NCBI GenBank assembly: GCA_030141605.1
Contig: JAQGDQ010000081.1
Span: forward strand, 1-64,000
Direction of reading: 5' to 3'
Source: Tubiluchus corallicola
Lineage: Eukaryota > Priapulida > Priapulimorpha > Priapulimorphida > Tubiluchidae
DNA: 64,000 nt
This document shows, piece by piece, positions 33,216-46,947 of this stretch. Position 1 is the stretch's first letter. Every line of letters begins with the position of its first letter. The notes beneath the pieces are model-generated. The model was not told the origin of the DNA and ran no database searches. It saw only the letters and a list, made by a program, of their open reading frames with translations. A program made the translations under genes and the position numbers.

Positions 33216-35580
33216 TTATGCATTCCCACTGTATTCGTACGACAGTTTTTTTATGGAATGAAAAACTTTTTTTTGCTTGAGAAGAAATTTGAACAGTAAA
33301 ACCTTTTATTATAAAATGAAACTGCTCTATACTTATTAAACTTTATGTTTATGTTGAATTTGCTGCAGCTAAAACACTGAATTGATCTATACTGTCCTTT
33401 CTAATCTTAATAATTATGCTGACAAGTAATATTTAAATGAAAGCACCGCTGTGTGAACACGCACAGAGTTTCAATCCAATTCTTAAGCATTTTCTATGTA
33501 TTCCGTAAAATGTAATGATATAACGAATTTCGTTGCATTGCCATTGACTGCCTTAATCAAAGTCGCTGAAAATGAATTCATTCTCACTCTATTCACATGA
33601 CGCTAGGTTAAGTTGCAAATTTGTATCTGTTTAATCACTGAATTTAGCTAACTAAGGCCTTTCCAACAAAAATGTTTGACCTTAATGTTTTCAATATGGC
33701 AAATAAAGTGCATTTTCATGCTTGCGATTTGACGTGTGCGAATAAGGAAGGGGTTTGTTTGTTGTACATAATATAACAAAAATAATTAAGTACAACCCAG
33801 AATAGTCATTTTTCTTAAAACAACTTCAAATCATAAAAAAATTAGAAAATTTACATGAAAATACATCAAAGCCGGGGGTCTATAATTTGCACATGATTAC
33901 AACTTCAAAATCAAAAAAATTTTCTAATAATTGACGTTAATCAGTATATAACTATGAGTCTTAAAATTACTATGGTTTTTTTTTTCTAATCTCAGCGTCA
34001 TCAGTTTATCAGATTTACACATGCCAAAGTCTACCAGTGGTGTCTTTTTCCTGTCTAGAGACTAACTGGGTGGCTCATGTAAACGCTCAAGTAAAAATTT
34101 GAACTATTTACAACAAAGAAACGATTAGTGAGGAACGCAAAGTTACAAACCTGTTTTAATAGCTTGTAAAAAACACTCTTGCAGAACTGGTTCCCAAACA
34201 TTCATTTTTATTATTAGGCTTGTACACTAATACCGAGTGTGTATGAGACTGTATTCGCATCATTTCACTTTTATCGTATAAAACGCTTACATCGTTGGAC
34301 ATTTTTTAGTACTTATAACACTAGCATAGTTCAGTTTTCGCACACGTGTTATGGTCTTCCGTTTTTCTGGTAGGCCACAAAAAGTTAAAATCAGAATTTA
34401 CGTTATCTCAATTTCATTTTGCAGTCCTTCAATAGACGTTAGAGAACTATAATGTAGGTAGAAAAAAATATTTTTTCTACCTACATTATTTTAGATATAT
34501 ATATATATATATATATGTATGTATATTAGCAACCCAACTAGTTGACATTTAGACAATTAGCTAAATTGATTCCTGTTACAATAGTGCATTGTTTTTAATT
34601 TCAACGTGTGTGGGTGATGTTGTCTGACCAGAAATTAAAATAAAAATTAATTCTGATAAGGTATAAATTATTTTTTAAAATCTCATAATGCATTAAATAA
34701 ACACAACACATAAGATTAAATTAGTAAATCCGTTTCACAGCGCTGAGTTAAATCAATTAATTTATTATCATAATCGCACGCCTTGACGCAACGGGACTTT
34801 CTTATTAATATTGCAACTAGAATAAACAAAATTCATCACTGTTCTGTTTACCATAGGGGTTTTGTCAATATTTTGATGCTCTAGATAAAAGGAGACGAAA
34901 CTGACTTAACAACAGTAATTGAAGTTTCAAATAACAGACGAAATACATACAACTGTTACTTCCCTACTTTTTATATCAATGACTTCATGTATACAGTTTA
35001 AAATTTTGCATGGCATGCGTTAGATAACGAGTCTATTTACATTGCATTTCTATACAGATTATTACGATGACAATGAGCGCGGGATGCTTCAGTTCTGCAG
35101 GCATGTACACCACAAAACAAAAAACTTACATAATGTACACTGCTAATACTACTGTCATTAAATGGTCATAACATAACAGTCAACTGCATCTGCAAATGGC
35201 CATAACACGCCAGAGAGCTTATAGCAGCGCCATCTGTAAAAATTTGGACTTTTTCTTACTCCGTATGCATTCTTTGCTGGCATTATTTGAACATATAAGG
35301 CATCAGGGAATGTTGTTTACCATGACAGTACTTAGCACAGTTTTTTCGCAAGCTAATTATTCTCGGTCACTAACTTAGAACGCCTTCTTGTAGATGCTAC
35401 TTGCGTTGCTAATATCGGTCAGTAGTTCTTTCTTTTGAGCACTTGAAACAAGCCAAACACTAGAAGTTATTGTGCTTTCCTGTAATCCCGAAACTCGTTT
35501 CAAATTCTTTTGGACATTTAAACACACATAGTAAAAATTATTGAAGGTTAAAACGTCTAAGCAAGGTTAATACTAATGAG
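33216..35580. other. Intergenic, few features
   Basis: Apart from the hairpin at 34449-34489 and the adjacent AT run, I see nothing recognisable. The last few hundred bases are the 3' flank of the adaptor-like gene. Confidence 0.55.
34449..34489. repeat. Perfect 19-bp hairpin
   Basis: Arms ATAATGTAGGTAGAAAAAA and its exact complement are separated by the 3-nt loop ATA, followed by an AT microsatellite (34494-34517). The arms are too short for a typical miRNA precursor. It may be a collapsed foldback element. Confidence 0.85.
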
Positions 35581-36615
35581 TCAGACATTTGCAAAGATGG
35601 CGCTGTATTTGTCATTTGCCGCCATTTCCCCGCCCGTGCTCTCAACCACTTGAAGAATGTCTCTAAGAGATTCAAACCTTTCCATATCCGACAATTCTAA
35701 ACTTGTAATATGCTGGAAACAGCAAGGACTAGAAATCTCCTCTTTTCGAGGAAGAACAAAGCTCTGTGTCTTCCTGGATCTCTTCTGTTTCTTGGCATTC
35801 ACTAGCTTCAAGGCTGGATCACTGGGGTTGGATGTTAACATTTGAACTATTGAATGAAATTTGTCTGCTGATGGGACATCAGAAAATTTCAGTCCAAACA
35901 GTTTTCTGTGGTTAGTTGAACAGAACATTGTGTGGTAATCTGGCTTCACAAGTTTATAATTTGACAGGTTGTCCACTCTGTCTTTCCACAGTCGAAAACC
36001 AGTGCCTCTTTCAGCCACAATGAGTTGTAGATGTCGCTCTCGGCGTGCAAGTGACTCACCAGTGTTGAGGACAAGAACAGGCACACCTGTGCACACAGGA
36101 ACAACGTTTTCTGCATCTACTTCTGGCTGATTGAAGTCACAGTCGTATAACTTACATTCACAACCACATACAAATACTTGTGTTTTGTTGCTTGAGTAAA
36201 AGACTTCAATTTGAGTTACTTCATAATCATCTAGCTTAGCAGGAGGCTTCAGACTCACTGGTTCTGATATTTGTTCGTATAACGGTTCTCGAGTGAGTTC
36301 TTTGTCAACTCCAGGTTGGTTTGTTTCTAGTCCAGCTACTGGTTCATAATTTGGATCACCACATGTTTCAGATTTAGCAGGTACTGACTCATATTTTTCG
36401 TCGTCCTCTTCTGTTATTGTTTGGACTTGATCTGAATCCGGTTTACTTCTACCAAGTGTGTCGTATTTTTCTGTGATTGACTTGATGGATGATTTTTCCA
36501 AGTTTGATCGATTGTATATGTCTGCAGATGCGTATATAATTATCTCGTCAACGCTTTTGGTTTTAGGGGGAATAATTTCCCGGGACCGTCGAGGCCCAAA
36601 ACTCTCCATGCGCAT
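35581..36615 (-). CDS. Adaptor-like protein with tyrosine motifs, EVH1/PH-like domain and CRIB-like motif
   Basis: A continuous 344-codon frame from ATG 36615 to TGA 35581, well above chance length here. Residues 1-130 are polar with four Y-x-x-hydrophobic motifs (YDTL at 51, YESV at 75, YEPV at 90, YEQI at 113), which could be phosphotyrosine SH2 sites. Residues about 135-265 look like an EVH1/PTB-type PH fold: strands VPVLVLNTG and HLQLIVAERGTGFRLW, then FGLKFSDVPSADKFHSIVQM, which resembles the closing strand and helix of EVH1 domains. Residues 293-305 (EISSPCCFQHITS) fit the CRIB pattern I-S-x-P-x-x-F-x-H, which binds Cdc42/Rac GTPases. I cannot name an orthologue. Upstream exons are possible: a CAG lies just before the ATG. 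The frame is certain; the domain calls are inference. Confidence 0.75.
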   Translation of the reverse strand: MRMESFGPRRSREIIPPKTKSVDEIIIYASADIYNRSNLEKSSIKSITEKYDTLGRSKPDSDQVQTITEEDDEKYESVPAKSETCGDPNYEPVAGLETNQPGVDKELTREPLYEQISEPVSLKPPAKLDDYEVTQIEVFYSSNKTQVFVCGCECKLYDCDFNQPEVDAENVVPVCTGVPVLVLNTGESLARRERHLQLIVAERGTGFRLWKDRVDNLSNYKLVKPDYHTMFCSTNHRKLFGLKFSDVPSADKFHSIVQMLTSNPSDPALKLVNAKKQKRSRKTQSFVLPRKEEISSPCCFQHITSLELSDMERFESLRDILQVVESTGGEMAANDKYSAIFANV

Positions 36616-39600
36616 CTCTGAGTCGTGTAAAAATCACAGTGTTCCGTGTTATTCGTTTGGGATTACTTCGAAATCTGGAAAATGAAGAAGCAAAGGCGTT
36701 ATTCTCAAATTGAAATTTCAAAATTTACAAACGCGGCTATAGATAAATAAAACTACTTAGTGGTTCTGATTGAAACCCTGCTGATTGAAAACAGATTACT
36801 TTGCATAAAATGTTGAATATAGTTAAACAATTTCTGTATACAACTATAATACAAAGATGTAGTAAGTAAAGAGCCCTGTACGGAATCCGTTTTTGTTTTC
36901 ATTTGACCTATAACTGATTTCTGGAATCAACTGGAATCACTGGGTCGTGGGTCAGATTCCAGATTATGCGCGCTTTTAACTTTCACACTCCTTTGTACAA
37001 AACACTAAACACACAATGCATTTTTGTCTTTTCAATGCATGTCAAAGACTCATAAAACCAAGGGCAATTAATTCAGTGACACTAATTATAATTAAGTCTC
37101 AAAAAAGCTTCATAAAAGAAATCAACTCATTTGTAATAGCCACTCAGCTAAAAAAAATATCAAGTCTCGTACTTTAATGACTAATCATAGATGACTTTGT
37201 ATTTAGAATTTTGTATGGATTACGATAAAAATAAAAAACTTAAATCTTGTAAACTGGTTCAGACCATATACACTCATTGACTATTATCAACAGGTAGTTC
37301 CAGTTTTTCCAAATAGATTAACTTATTAAAGTCACGTGTAAATTGATAGCACTATCATTCCTCTCATATTATAATTATATTTTCTACTTACTTATTCAGC
37401 TTTGAAGTTGTAAAACTCATTATGTTTTTCCACGTCAAACACAATGACTAGTCTGTTACAAAAATGTATCATTTTTTCTGTCTTTTCTTTTTAGTCTGGC
37501 ACAACAGTTATACCGTAGCATGCCCTTGAAAGTTAATTATTTAAAGGTGTATGTACTCCTCACTCTTTTACCCTCTGCGTTACGTAATATAGGTTTGTAG
37601 TCATTTACTTGTATAATTACGTTTAATGTGAAATAAATCGCTCTTATATTTTACAAAGAAACGCAAGATACGTCAAAATATCATAGACCTTGTAAATCAT
37701 AGCTTGTCGCTCTTTTACTGTTTAGCGTCACTCACAGAGAAAATTTACTCAACGATTGGCTAGATAAGGTCTATTTAGCCTAGCAGTTTAGCCACATACT
37801 GAATATTCTTAACCTAGAACTGCCAGCGTGTTTTCTAGGTGTCTTAGGACCCAAAAGTTATTCAATCGCCGAATAGCTTTTGTCAAAAAGTTATATTTTT
37901 TCCAGAAAAGTGTTATTGTCCATTTGCATATAGACTTAACGCCATTTTATTTATTTCATAAGAGTAAATCAGGATTCAGATATCAGTTTGTCTAGGTTGC
38001 AAAACGAATCATTTGACTGTATAGTTATTATCTCGTTCACTTGTTCTACGAAAATAGATTATTAGTTATATATAACATGATATTTTCAAAGGGAGTTTCA
38101 GACACATAAAATAGGGCTAGCTATTACTATGAATGTACAGCAGTTTGTCCAGCAGTGATTTTGAACAATAGCTTTTCCCAATCAAGATTGTACGATTAGT
38201 CCTCTCTACAAGGTGCTTTATTTGTGAGGAAAATTCATTTTCTATGTTATTAGGCCAAGACTAAGCTGGCTACATTGTCATTTGGTGAGTGCTTTGACTG
38301 TTCTATATCGTATGAGTACTAGACAAATCACACATCATTACTAAAATACCTTCAAAAATTTGAAATAGTGTATTAAATCAGGTCAATCGTAAAAGCCGAA
38401 CCAGCAGAAATAATCCACATAGACGTGCAGGGGCAGAGAAATTTGAATAAAAAGTGAGTGTTCAAGAAGCATTAAGTTCGACGGTTTCTGAATTAAACAC
38501 TCATATCCCACAGTTTTATTGTTTGTTTTATAATACAATCTATTTTACTTGACGATTAGCATGAAGATTGTTAACATGCGTGACGTGGAAAAACAATAAA
38601 ATGTTTTCGGGTTAGCTCACACAAAGCGAACAATAACATTAAACATTTTACTAGTAACAATTGAAAAGGTGATACATGCATTAATATCTATGAATGAGAT
38701 CGCAAAAGTGGCCAACGGCATTTTATGGACATTATAAAAACTTGCAAAATACTTAACTGCATGTTCCTGTAACATTTGCGCCACCTATGTCAGAAAAGTA
38801 AGACCTAATGACAGGGTGATGGTACACATAGCCTTTGTCGGCGGGCACTAAAATAACGAGTAATAGGCCTAGTACAGAACAATTTGTTACCTCAAAGTTC
38901 TGTTAAATCAATAGCGATAATATCCTCAATATAGATTAATATTGTAGAGATCGTTAATATCTAAGCTAATTTGCAATGGTTTAGTGTAAAAACGTTGATA
39001 TTAATTGCTGTAGTAAGTGGTGTTTAAGTTTAAGAGAAACAAATTTTGAACAATAATTGCTCGCTTTGCCTACAGACTTTGAGCACGATACATGTAACGA
39101 GGTTCCGTTAATCGAGAGTCGGCCTACTTGGCTATAAACTTAAAATACGTAAATTTGAAAGTTTCTCGCTTGTAAGAAATCCGATAATTAAACTTAATGA
39201 ATTCGCAATTTACAATTTAACTTTGAAAGTTTAAATTAATATTTCGGTCATGCAGTCTATAGTCGTAATTTTGCAATTTTCGATCTTACATAAATTACAT
39301 AATGGGCCTATTAAAGCAACAAACGCTACTTTGTTATAGCTTAGAACTTACACGTGTAGAATGCTGCATTTAAGATTAATCAGTGCTAGACGTGTAAACG
39401 GGTGAATACATAGTTTTCACATACTGCTTGGGTATAATTAGTATAGCAGTACTTGTGTACTTGCTTCGGGCTATTGACAAGCAAACTGCTTAAATTAAGA
39501 TTTTTAGAGCAAAGAGTCATGAGGTTGTAGAGTAGCACAATTAGTAACCTAATGTGTCACCGTAGAATATTCCAAAGACAAGTAATTAACGTTAAAGATG

Positions 39601-39791
39601 GTCACAGACAAACCTGCTTTCAGAAGTTTGTAAGAGGTTCAATGTCCTCATGAATTTGTCCATATTGACGACTTAGAGCCATATTATCAGACCATCCACG
39701 ATTGCAGGCTGCATTTCTGTACCTGCCATATGCAGACTTTTTTCTGTGATGGACATGGGTCACTTAAAATTCTCTCACTAACTCCCCAGGC
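36616..39791. other. 5' flank of the adaptor-like gene, no further gene seen
   Basis: AT-rich, no open frame of note. Additional 5' exons or the promoter of the minus-strand gene could be here but cannot be recognised from sequence alone. Confidence 0.5.
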
Positions 39792-39989
39792 ACCACGACA
39801 ATATTGCCACAATGCTGTCACAATATTTTTTTTTGCAAATATTAGGACAATTTGAAAATGTGGACTTGCCACAACGCTATACCAATATTTTTTCCATATT
39901 GTGACAATGTTGTGGCAATTTAACATTTCCATATTGTCTCAATATTTGCAAAAATATTGTCACAACATAGTGGCAATATTTTTCGTGGT
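39792..39989. mobile_element. Foldback MITE, about 198 bp
   Basis: The left end (ACCACGACAATATTGCCAC) and right end (inverse ACCACGAAAAATATTGCCAC) form a long inverted repeat with arms of roughly 65-90 bp rich in GACAATATTGCC-like words. It looks like a small hairpin-forming transposon. Target duplication not resolved. Confidence 0.75.
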
Positions 39990-42900
39990 TAGTGTCACTC
40001 ACTGATGAAGGGGGAAATTATCTGTCCAACTGTCATTGATTGTGACATTGTATACACGTCTTTAATGAAAGTTGCTACCGTCCACTTCACGTGACTGGAA
40101 AATAGTTCACAAGTGCTGTCATTGCTGATTCTTATTGTCGCTCTTTTAAGCGGATTGTTTGTTCCACTAATTGTGGCCTAATTGTTATGGTGAGTGGAAA
40201 CAGATCTACACTATTGATACTGGGCGCAATAGTAACATTTTAGTGAATCGCTGCTTCCAAAGATTTTAATATTAAAAGGCTAACAATAAGAAAAATATCT
40301 CTAGCGTAGTAAGAATCACTACAGAGCTGAGTGTTATATTCGTTCACGACAGTGGCGGCTGGTTTTGAAAACCTTGCAGCCTGTACATAACCGTTTTCAA
40401 CTTTATTCAAATAAATTTGACGTCGTAAAATGTAGAGAATTTTGTGAGACAGTCAAACCCTGGCTTTAAAAAAATGAATGAAATCCCACGATTCACGAAA
40501 CGAGCGAAAATATACATAAACTAAAACGCAACGAAACTGTCTCTCGCCATAAGAAATTTTGAGAATCGATTATCTAGTACATACCGGCTCGATTAGCTCA
40601 ATTTACTGGGTTACACATAGCGACATAGATTACCGGTATTGATTACAAATCGATAAGAAACATTATAAGGAACAAAATCAATAACGACACATTCTTAATA
40701 ACATCAGGTCATGAGCTGCAGCCTACAGATAGTTGAGAGCCCCAAGCAAAGCAGCAGCTTATGTGAATAATGCCTAGCCCATGCATAGCAATACCCCTCG
40801 GCTACTGAGGAATAATAATGGCGAATGTTTTCCTCTTATCTGCTGAATTAAGTGAAACTGTTCACTGCATATTTTTGACATGAATCGTTCAGTAGCCTGC
40901 AGATATCCACATGCTGACGTCATCGTACAATCATGATGTTAATAGAAAGTGGTATTCAAGAAAAGAAGGCTATGTGACGCACATTAAAAAAACTACAATA
41001 GCCGCGGGAATTGAAACCTTAATTATTTTTACAAAACATTGTAGCTATTAGCTATTTACATATAAATTGCTTAAAAATAGCACAAGGTCTTCTGTGAGTA
41101 AAGAAAATTCAATCAATACGAATAAAACTATATGATATCAGTATGCCTAACTCCATTATTCCACCTTTCTGACCCTTTTATTGATTTCAAATACATGACA
41201 ACTTTTATCTATGCCGACAATGAACATACAATGCAGAAACAATAACTAGCACCAACATTAGTAATTCATGCTGTAGTAACTCCGCATAATATTGAAGGCC
41301 ACGAAATTTCGTTAGCTTGATTAAGTCGTCTTAAGTGAGATACTAAATAAATGAAAAACTGAAATAAAAAACATGCTCTTGAAGCTAAATCAGATGCTTA
41401 TAGAATGTAATACTTGAATGTAATACAATATATGATAAGAAATGCACCAAAGTTTTATCTAAGTTACCTCGATTAGCCGTAGCTAGTATGCAGCGGCTGC
41501 TTTTGGCTCTGCCATTATATTTATACAATCTATGCAGTTTGTCAAAACTTTGCCTAGCTTGCCTGTAGATGCTAACGGCAGCGCCTTGAATGCCTACACG
41601 CCACAAGCAATTGGGAATACACTAGTGTTGCCAAGACCTGCAGCTTGTGGTATTCAACTATCGTACAAATAAATTTTAGAAAAAGATATGGGCCACCGAG
41701 AAAGCTTTTCTCATTTTTCGTCTCTCGTGTATATCCGAGTAGCGTATGACGCAAATGGGGCAAGTTCTGCTTGAGAGACAATATTTCATGGCTTATAACA
41801 ATATCATCGCATTAGTGCTTTCAATATCTGATAACTTACATGTATTTTTTATTTGATAATGTGTTATATTGAAGTTATAGATATACGTTTAAGTTGCGTT
41901 ACAAATTACATTGACATACAAATGATAATATATAAATTAATTTAACTATTTCGTAAAATGCCCTTGGTATGACTGAAATACACGCAACATGTTTAATACA
42001 TGAATATAACATGAAAAAGTGGTCTTACTTTGCGCCCTGACCACCGTTAGATTTAAATCGTATAAACTAAACTGATGTTCAACTCACCTTAAACTGGTTC
42101 TTTTCATCAATAATAAATATTAACAGTACAGAATTAAATTAATTTTGCACTAGAAACAGGCCGACATACGAGCACAACAACAACTAAACTTAGTTACTGT
42201 AGTTTAGCAATAACTCTGGATGCAGCAGGATGTGCGAATTGATGCGAATGACGTCACCACTGACGCAGTTATTGACTAAAATAAGTATTTCTTGCACAGG
42301 CAAGCATCTATAACTCTACAATAGGTCAATCGACCTGTATACTTTCACATAAACCAATTCCTAATTGAACAATGACCATTGGTCAAGCGTTCGCTAATCT
42401 TGAAAGGGTCATTGGTCAAGAACATTCACTAGTCTTGGTGAACCGGTTGTAAAAGTCGGCAATAACGTTTGGCTGATTTCTCAACAACAACTGAAATAAT
42501 TATTGGGATATTTGAAATCATAATTACAGTATTGTCTGCAATAGAAAGTGTCAAGCTCTATGTCCGTGAGAATTTGACTGTTGAGAGCTCAGAGAACGAA
42601 CGAAAAGTGAACACAGTTTTTATTGTGCACAGAAATAAGCAGAGTGCCTCTCTAGTCTTTAGGTATACTGACGAGAAGGCATAGCAGAATTAAAAGCAGA
42701 ACAAAATTTATGAATGATTGATTATACGATCGACTTTCACTGCCAGGTACATTATTTCCGGTTTTTCCTGTTTCCTGCTGGGGGTACTATATCGTAAATT
42801 TTACGTCCACTTTTACTAGACTTGTCCACGCAAAAACCTACAAAACAACTTTACTTTACCGAACTTAGTGTTTCACTTCACTAAACAGGCAGCAATAATT

Positions 42901-45500
42901 ACGAACAATATTACGAATAATATTATTGTTTGAAAAACCTTGGAGTTTAAAGTTTTCGCTTTTATTCTTCACATGGAAGTAAAATTCATGACTCACCAAA
43001 TGTTGTACACTCTGGTACTTCAATGACGTGTGTAGCAGTGCCATACACAACTTACGTCTTAAATTATCTCACATCTTTAAGTTCAATTAAAGTTGACTTC
43101 CTCCAGGCGCAAGTTTCAGTTCTGCCAGGTAGATTAATAATAATTTCTTATTCAAAACTTGAGCCAAGAATATAACGCAATGTTATTTCTATCACGTTGT
43201 GTTTAGGCAGGCTCTAGACCGTTCTGGTTTTGGTTCATTACAGGCAGAATTTCTTTTGCTATTACACAAAATTTATACACAAAACAATTGTAGCTCGGCT
43301 TTAGCTACACATAATCTACAAATAAAGAGAGCAACTTTACACAGCTCAACTCCAACTCTGTTTATTGCCAAACACGTTGACCAAAACACAATGAGAAAAC
43401 TAATGAAGTCGTCGGTCAAAAAATACTGAACTTTCAAAAAACTACAAACCAGCAGCAAAACCAAGGCAATTAAATCGCTATATAGCAGTGAAAGAACAGG
43501 ATATGGCGCCCCATAAAAACCGTCACACGTAAAATCATTTTAAACTTTCCAATTTTTGGTTTGAGTGGTTATTGATTTGTGTTTATTATTAATGGTTCGC
43601 CTAGGGCGATATAAGAAAGAAAATTCACTTCATGGCCATACAAACAAAAATCCTTCATAGCCATAGTCATTCGCAAAATATAACCTCACAGGCAGAGACT
43701 GAAAATGCATGGTTGTTAGTTAACATATTGTCTATACCGCGCGTGCATAATTTTTTTCAGTGAGCTCATCGCTGATCTCAAAAATTTAAAACATTAAAAT
43801 TTGATACGCAAGCTTTTGTTTACGAATTTCACCTCCAACGACCCAGAGTACATTTGTTCAACATTACTGAACCAATCAAAGGCCAATTATTCATGTTCCT
43901 CGAAACGAGAAGGGCTAATCAAAATCACGTTACGGCAATAAATAAATTCACACAAAGAGACAATAAATTGATAAATGATTTTGTTAAATACCGACCATGC
44001 ATTTTACAGCAAAAGAAACAAAGCTTTGTATATAATAAATAAGTTCATTGATCTTCCAGGTATGATCATGTTTTGTTAAACTTGAAAGGTTTGAGGTTTT
44101 CTGTGTAGGGTTAGCCAAGGTATTTTGTTTGCATTAGTTATTAGCAGCGGTAAATTATTACACATCTTAAACTCTCATGTCTTTAATTTATAAACTCAGA
44201 CGCTATCAATAAAGTCGTAAAAAGCAATAATATTACACGCTTAAAAACGTATATTGTACCCATCTACTAGTTTAACGAATTAGAATTTACTAAGCATTTA
44301 AAAAAAGACTATGTTCTGCAGGTATATTTATAAGAAAACGTAGAGGCAGTCACAAACAATCTTATCGTGCGAATATTAATAGTGTGAATTCTTTACGCTT
44401 TGTCTCATTCATTGCATAAATTTTAGTTTCTGAAAGTTGTTGAGTGAGTACTGAGTCGTCGTCCATTCGCGGAACTACTTTCATATGTAGCCTAAACCTA
44501 CAGAAACTTTACACACTTACTAACAATACATCAGGAGCTTTATGCAAATCAACAACTCACGAAACCTCCAACTGACGAATTGTTAAGCGAAAAGGCCAAC
44601 AATAAGGCTAAGCTGCAATTCCTTGTCTGAGTAAATATCTCCTCACGCGACAAGCCCACAAAATACAGAAGGATGTTCTCTTCCTGATAAACACAAAATA
44701 TGACCAGATTAGAGAGAGGCTCAATTATACAGAATTATTAGACATGTATCATGTCAATGTGACCTGCAAAGCTACGACATTATCACTACCAAGTTACTGG
44801 GTCAATGTCACCATTGCCACCTGTCTTTTGAGTCTTGAGATGTATACTAATAAATGCGTATATAATTACTGATAAGCTGCTGACCCTGGTTATGAATTAT
44901 TTTCTCTTCGAAGACTAGTAATTTCTGGTCATTGCTTTATTCCACAATTATAAAATTGTCTTCATAAACTTGGTTTAATAATTATTTACTTTACTTAATG
45001 ATATTTAATTAAACCCGTGCCCTTTTTCTCTGATTTTATTAATTTTGTTAAACACTGATGAATATGGTGACACATACCAACTTTGAAAATACCAAGCCAA
45101 CTAAGTTTGGCAGTGCGTCAATGTGGTTGAATAAACGGGTCTTGAAAGGCTTTCGTCTTCTATTACGTGATCTAGTACGAACATATAGCTGGCCCAATAG
45201 TTTCGTTGATTTTATGAACTATGTAAGCAATTTTATGATCCATAATGCGGTGACCACAAACGTGCAACAGTTATTTTATTAACATGTAGAAAAGATGGCA
45301 ACTATATTACCGTCACATACAGTGATTCTTTTGTGTTGGGTCAGTTTTTATAATGCGGTTCTTATAAAATCAATGGCAATGGCCTACTTAAAGGACTACT
45401 ACGTGTAACTACTTCTTTTACGTCTACTTGTACAATTTTTTTTAAAGTTATTATCTTGCCTAATACAGTAGGCTTACATGTTACGTAAGGCACAAAGTAC

Positions 45501-45518
45501 TCTCTCTCTCTCTCTCTC
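45501..45518. repeat. (TC)n microsatellite
   Basis: Nine TC units. Confidence 0.95.
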
Positions 45519-46264
45519 ATGGTGGAGTGTTAACTTTATAATGAACTGCGCTCACAGACTAAAATATCGGTTGTACAGCGATCTAAAAAAGCCAATGATT
45601 GTGCTCTACACCTCTTACTCACATGTTTTGGGTACGTTTATGAATCAGCGTGTCAAATGTCACTAAGTTTACTAAGCGTACGTGTACTCGCAGTCGCAAA
45701 TTACACCGATCACACACTTTAAGGGATGGTTTTCGTTCACGTACAACTCACAATGATAGTTCTCCAATGTCCTTAACATTTTCACAGCTCTACAGGCATA
45801 CGTTCTCTCCGTGCAGGGTTAATTATAACATTGAAAATACGGGTCAAGTGATGACTGCTTGTCAAAGGCAGCAAGAATATTCATTATCTATGTAATGACA
45901 TGACATTAGCCACAAATTTTTCTTGTTTACCGGAAACCAAATTCTAATTCTGTAGGAAACAGGCACAACATCATATAAATACACTGCAGAGTATTTTGCA
46001 CCGTGATAAATAACTAAAAAGTGAATTTTCTTTACAGTTCAACCGCCAGGCCTACTTAATGCAGAGCGGGAACTTGAATTAGTAAAGATAATCCTTAGAC
46101 AGTGAATAAGTAAATGCGTGTTTGATATGTTCATCTTTCCTCAAAGAGAAAAATAGTCAGTGGCAGTGTGGCAGATCAAATCATTCAAACACAGCATTCC
46201 TAAAGGTCACCAATCCATTTACTAGCCGGCTGGGCATTGCTTCGCAGCAACTCACACACCTCAG

Positions 46265-46375
46265 ACAACTCAGCTGTCTTCCTTAAAAAGAGAACTCTTT
46301 AGAGAAAGAATTTAGGGTTTAGGGTTGAAACAAGAAAAGTAGCAATACCCTAAACCCTTTCTTTTTAGAGTAGGG
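46265..46375. repeat. Inverted repeat with TTTAGGG-like words
   Basis: TTTAGGGTTTAGGGTT (about 46313-46326) and, about 25 bp later, ACCCTAAACCC (about 46346-46358) form an inverted pair extended by AGAAAG/CTTTCT and TCTTTAGAG/CTCTAAA. The telomere-like appearance is superficial because there are only two units. Confidence 0.6.
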
Positions 46376-46908
46376 CTCCTTTGTGTATAGCAGAAGCCCA
46401 TTAAAACATATTGTTAATGCACCGCTTTATCAAATTTTTAATGATAAACTATCTAATGTACGTTTCTTGAATTTTTGTAAATTTAAAAGGTTTAGAATAG
46501 AAAATCTGCATTGGTCATAATGCATCAGTATAAGTACTAAAATGCCTGCTGGCCTTTCTATGTCTCAGTATGAAAGTCTGGAAAGGTTTTCAACAACAAC
46601 TGTTCTACAATTCTAATGCGAAGAAAATTTGTTTTTACTTTGATTTTACCCGAATTTCACACAAAAAGCTATAAACCCCCACTAAGTGCAAACTGCGCAA
46701 GCTACAGGCCAAACTAACCATTAGGTGAATTAACTTGTGAAAATATGGTTTAGTTTCGTGCACATTATGTTATAGATTAGGCTACAGAATGACAAACAAT
46801 GTTTCAACAGATTTTTTTGCTTAAGCTATTTAAAGATGATCTTTTAAATTTAACATATTGTTGTGTAGTATTTTGTAGTCAAAAGTGAACACAAAAAATT
46901 AAAAAAAT

Positions 46909-46947
46909 CATTATTATTACTATTATTAATATTAATATTAATATTAC
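46909..46947. repeat. (ATT)n / (ATATTA)n microsatellite
   Basis: ATT units merging into ATTAAT units. Confidence 0.9.

Noticed and set aside
42469-42684. Small gene with a hydrophobic N-terminus
   Set aside because: The 71-codon frame has no recognisable domain, splice context or codon pattern above background.
46313-46358. Interstitial telomere tract
   Set aside because: Only two TTTAGGG-like units on each arm; the better description is a short inverted repeat.
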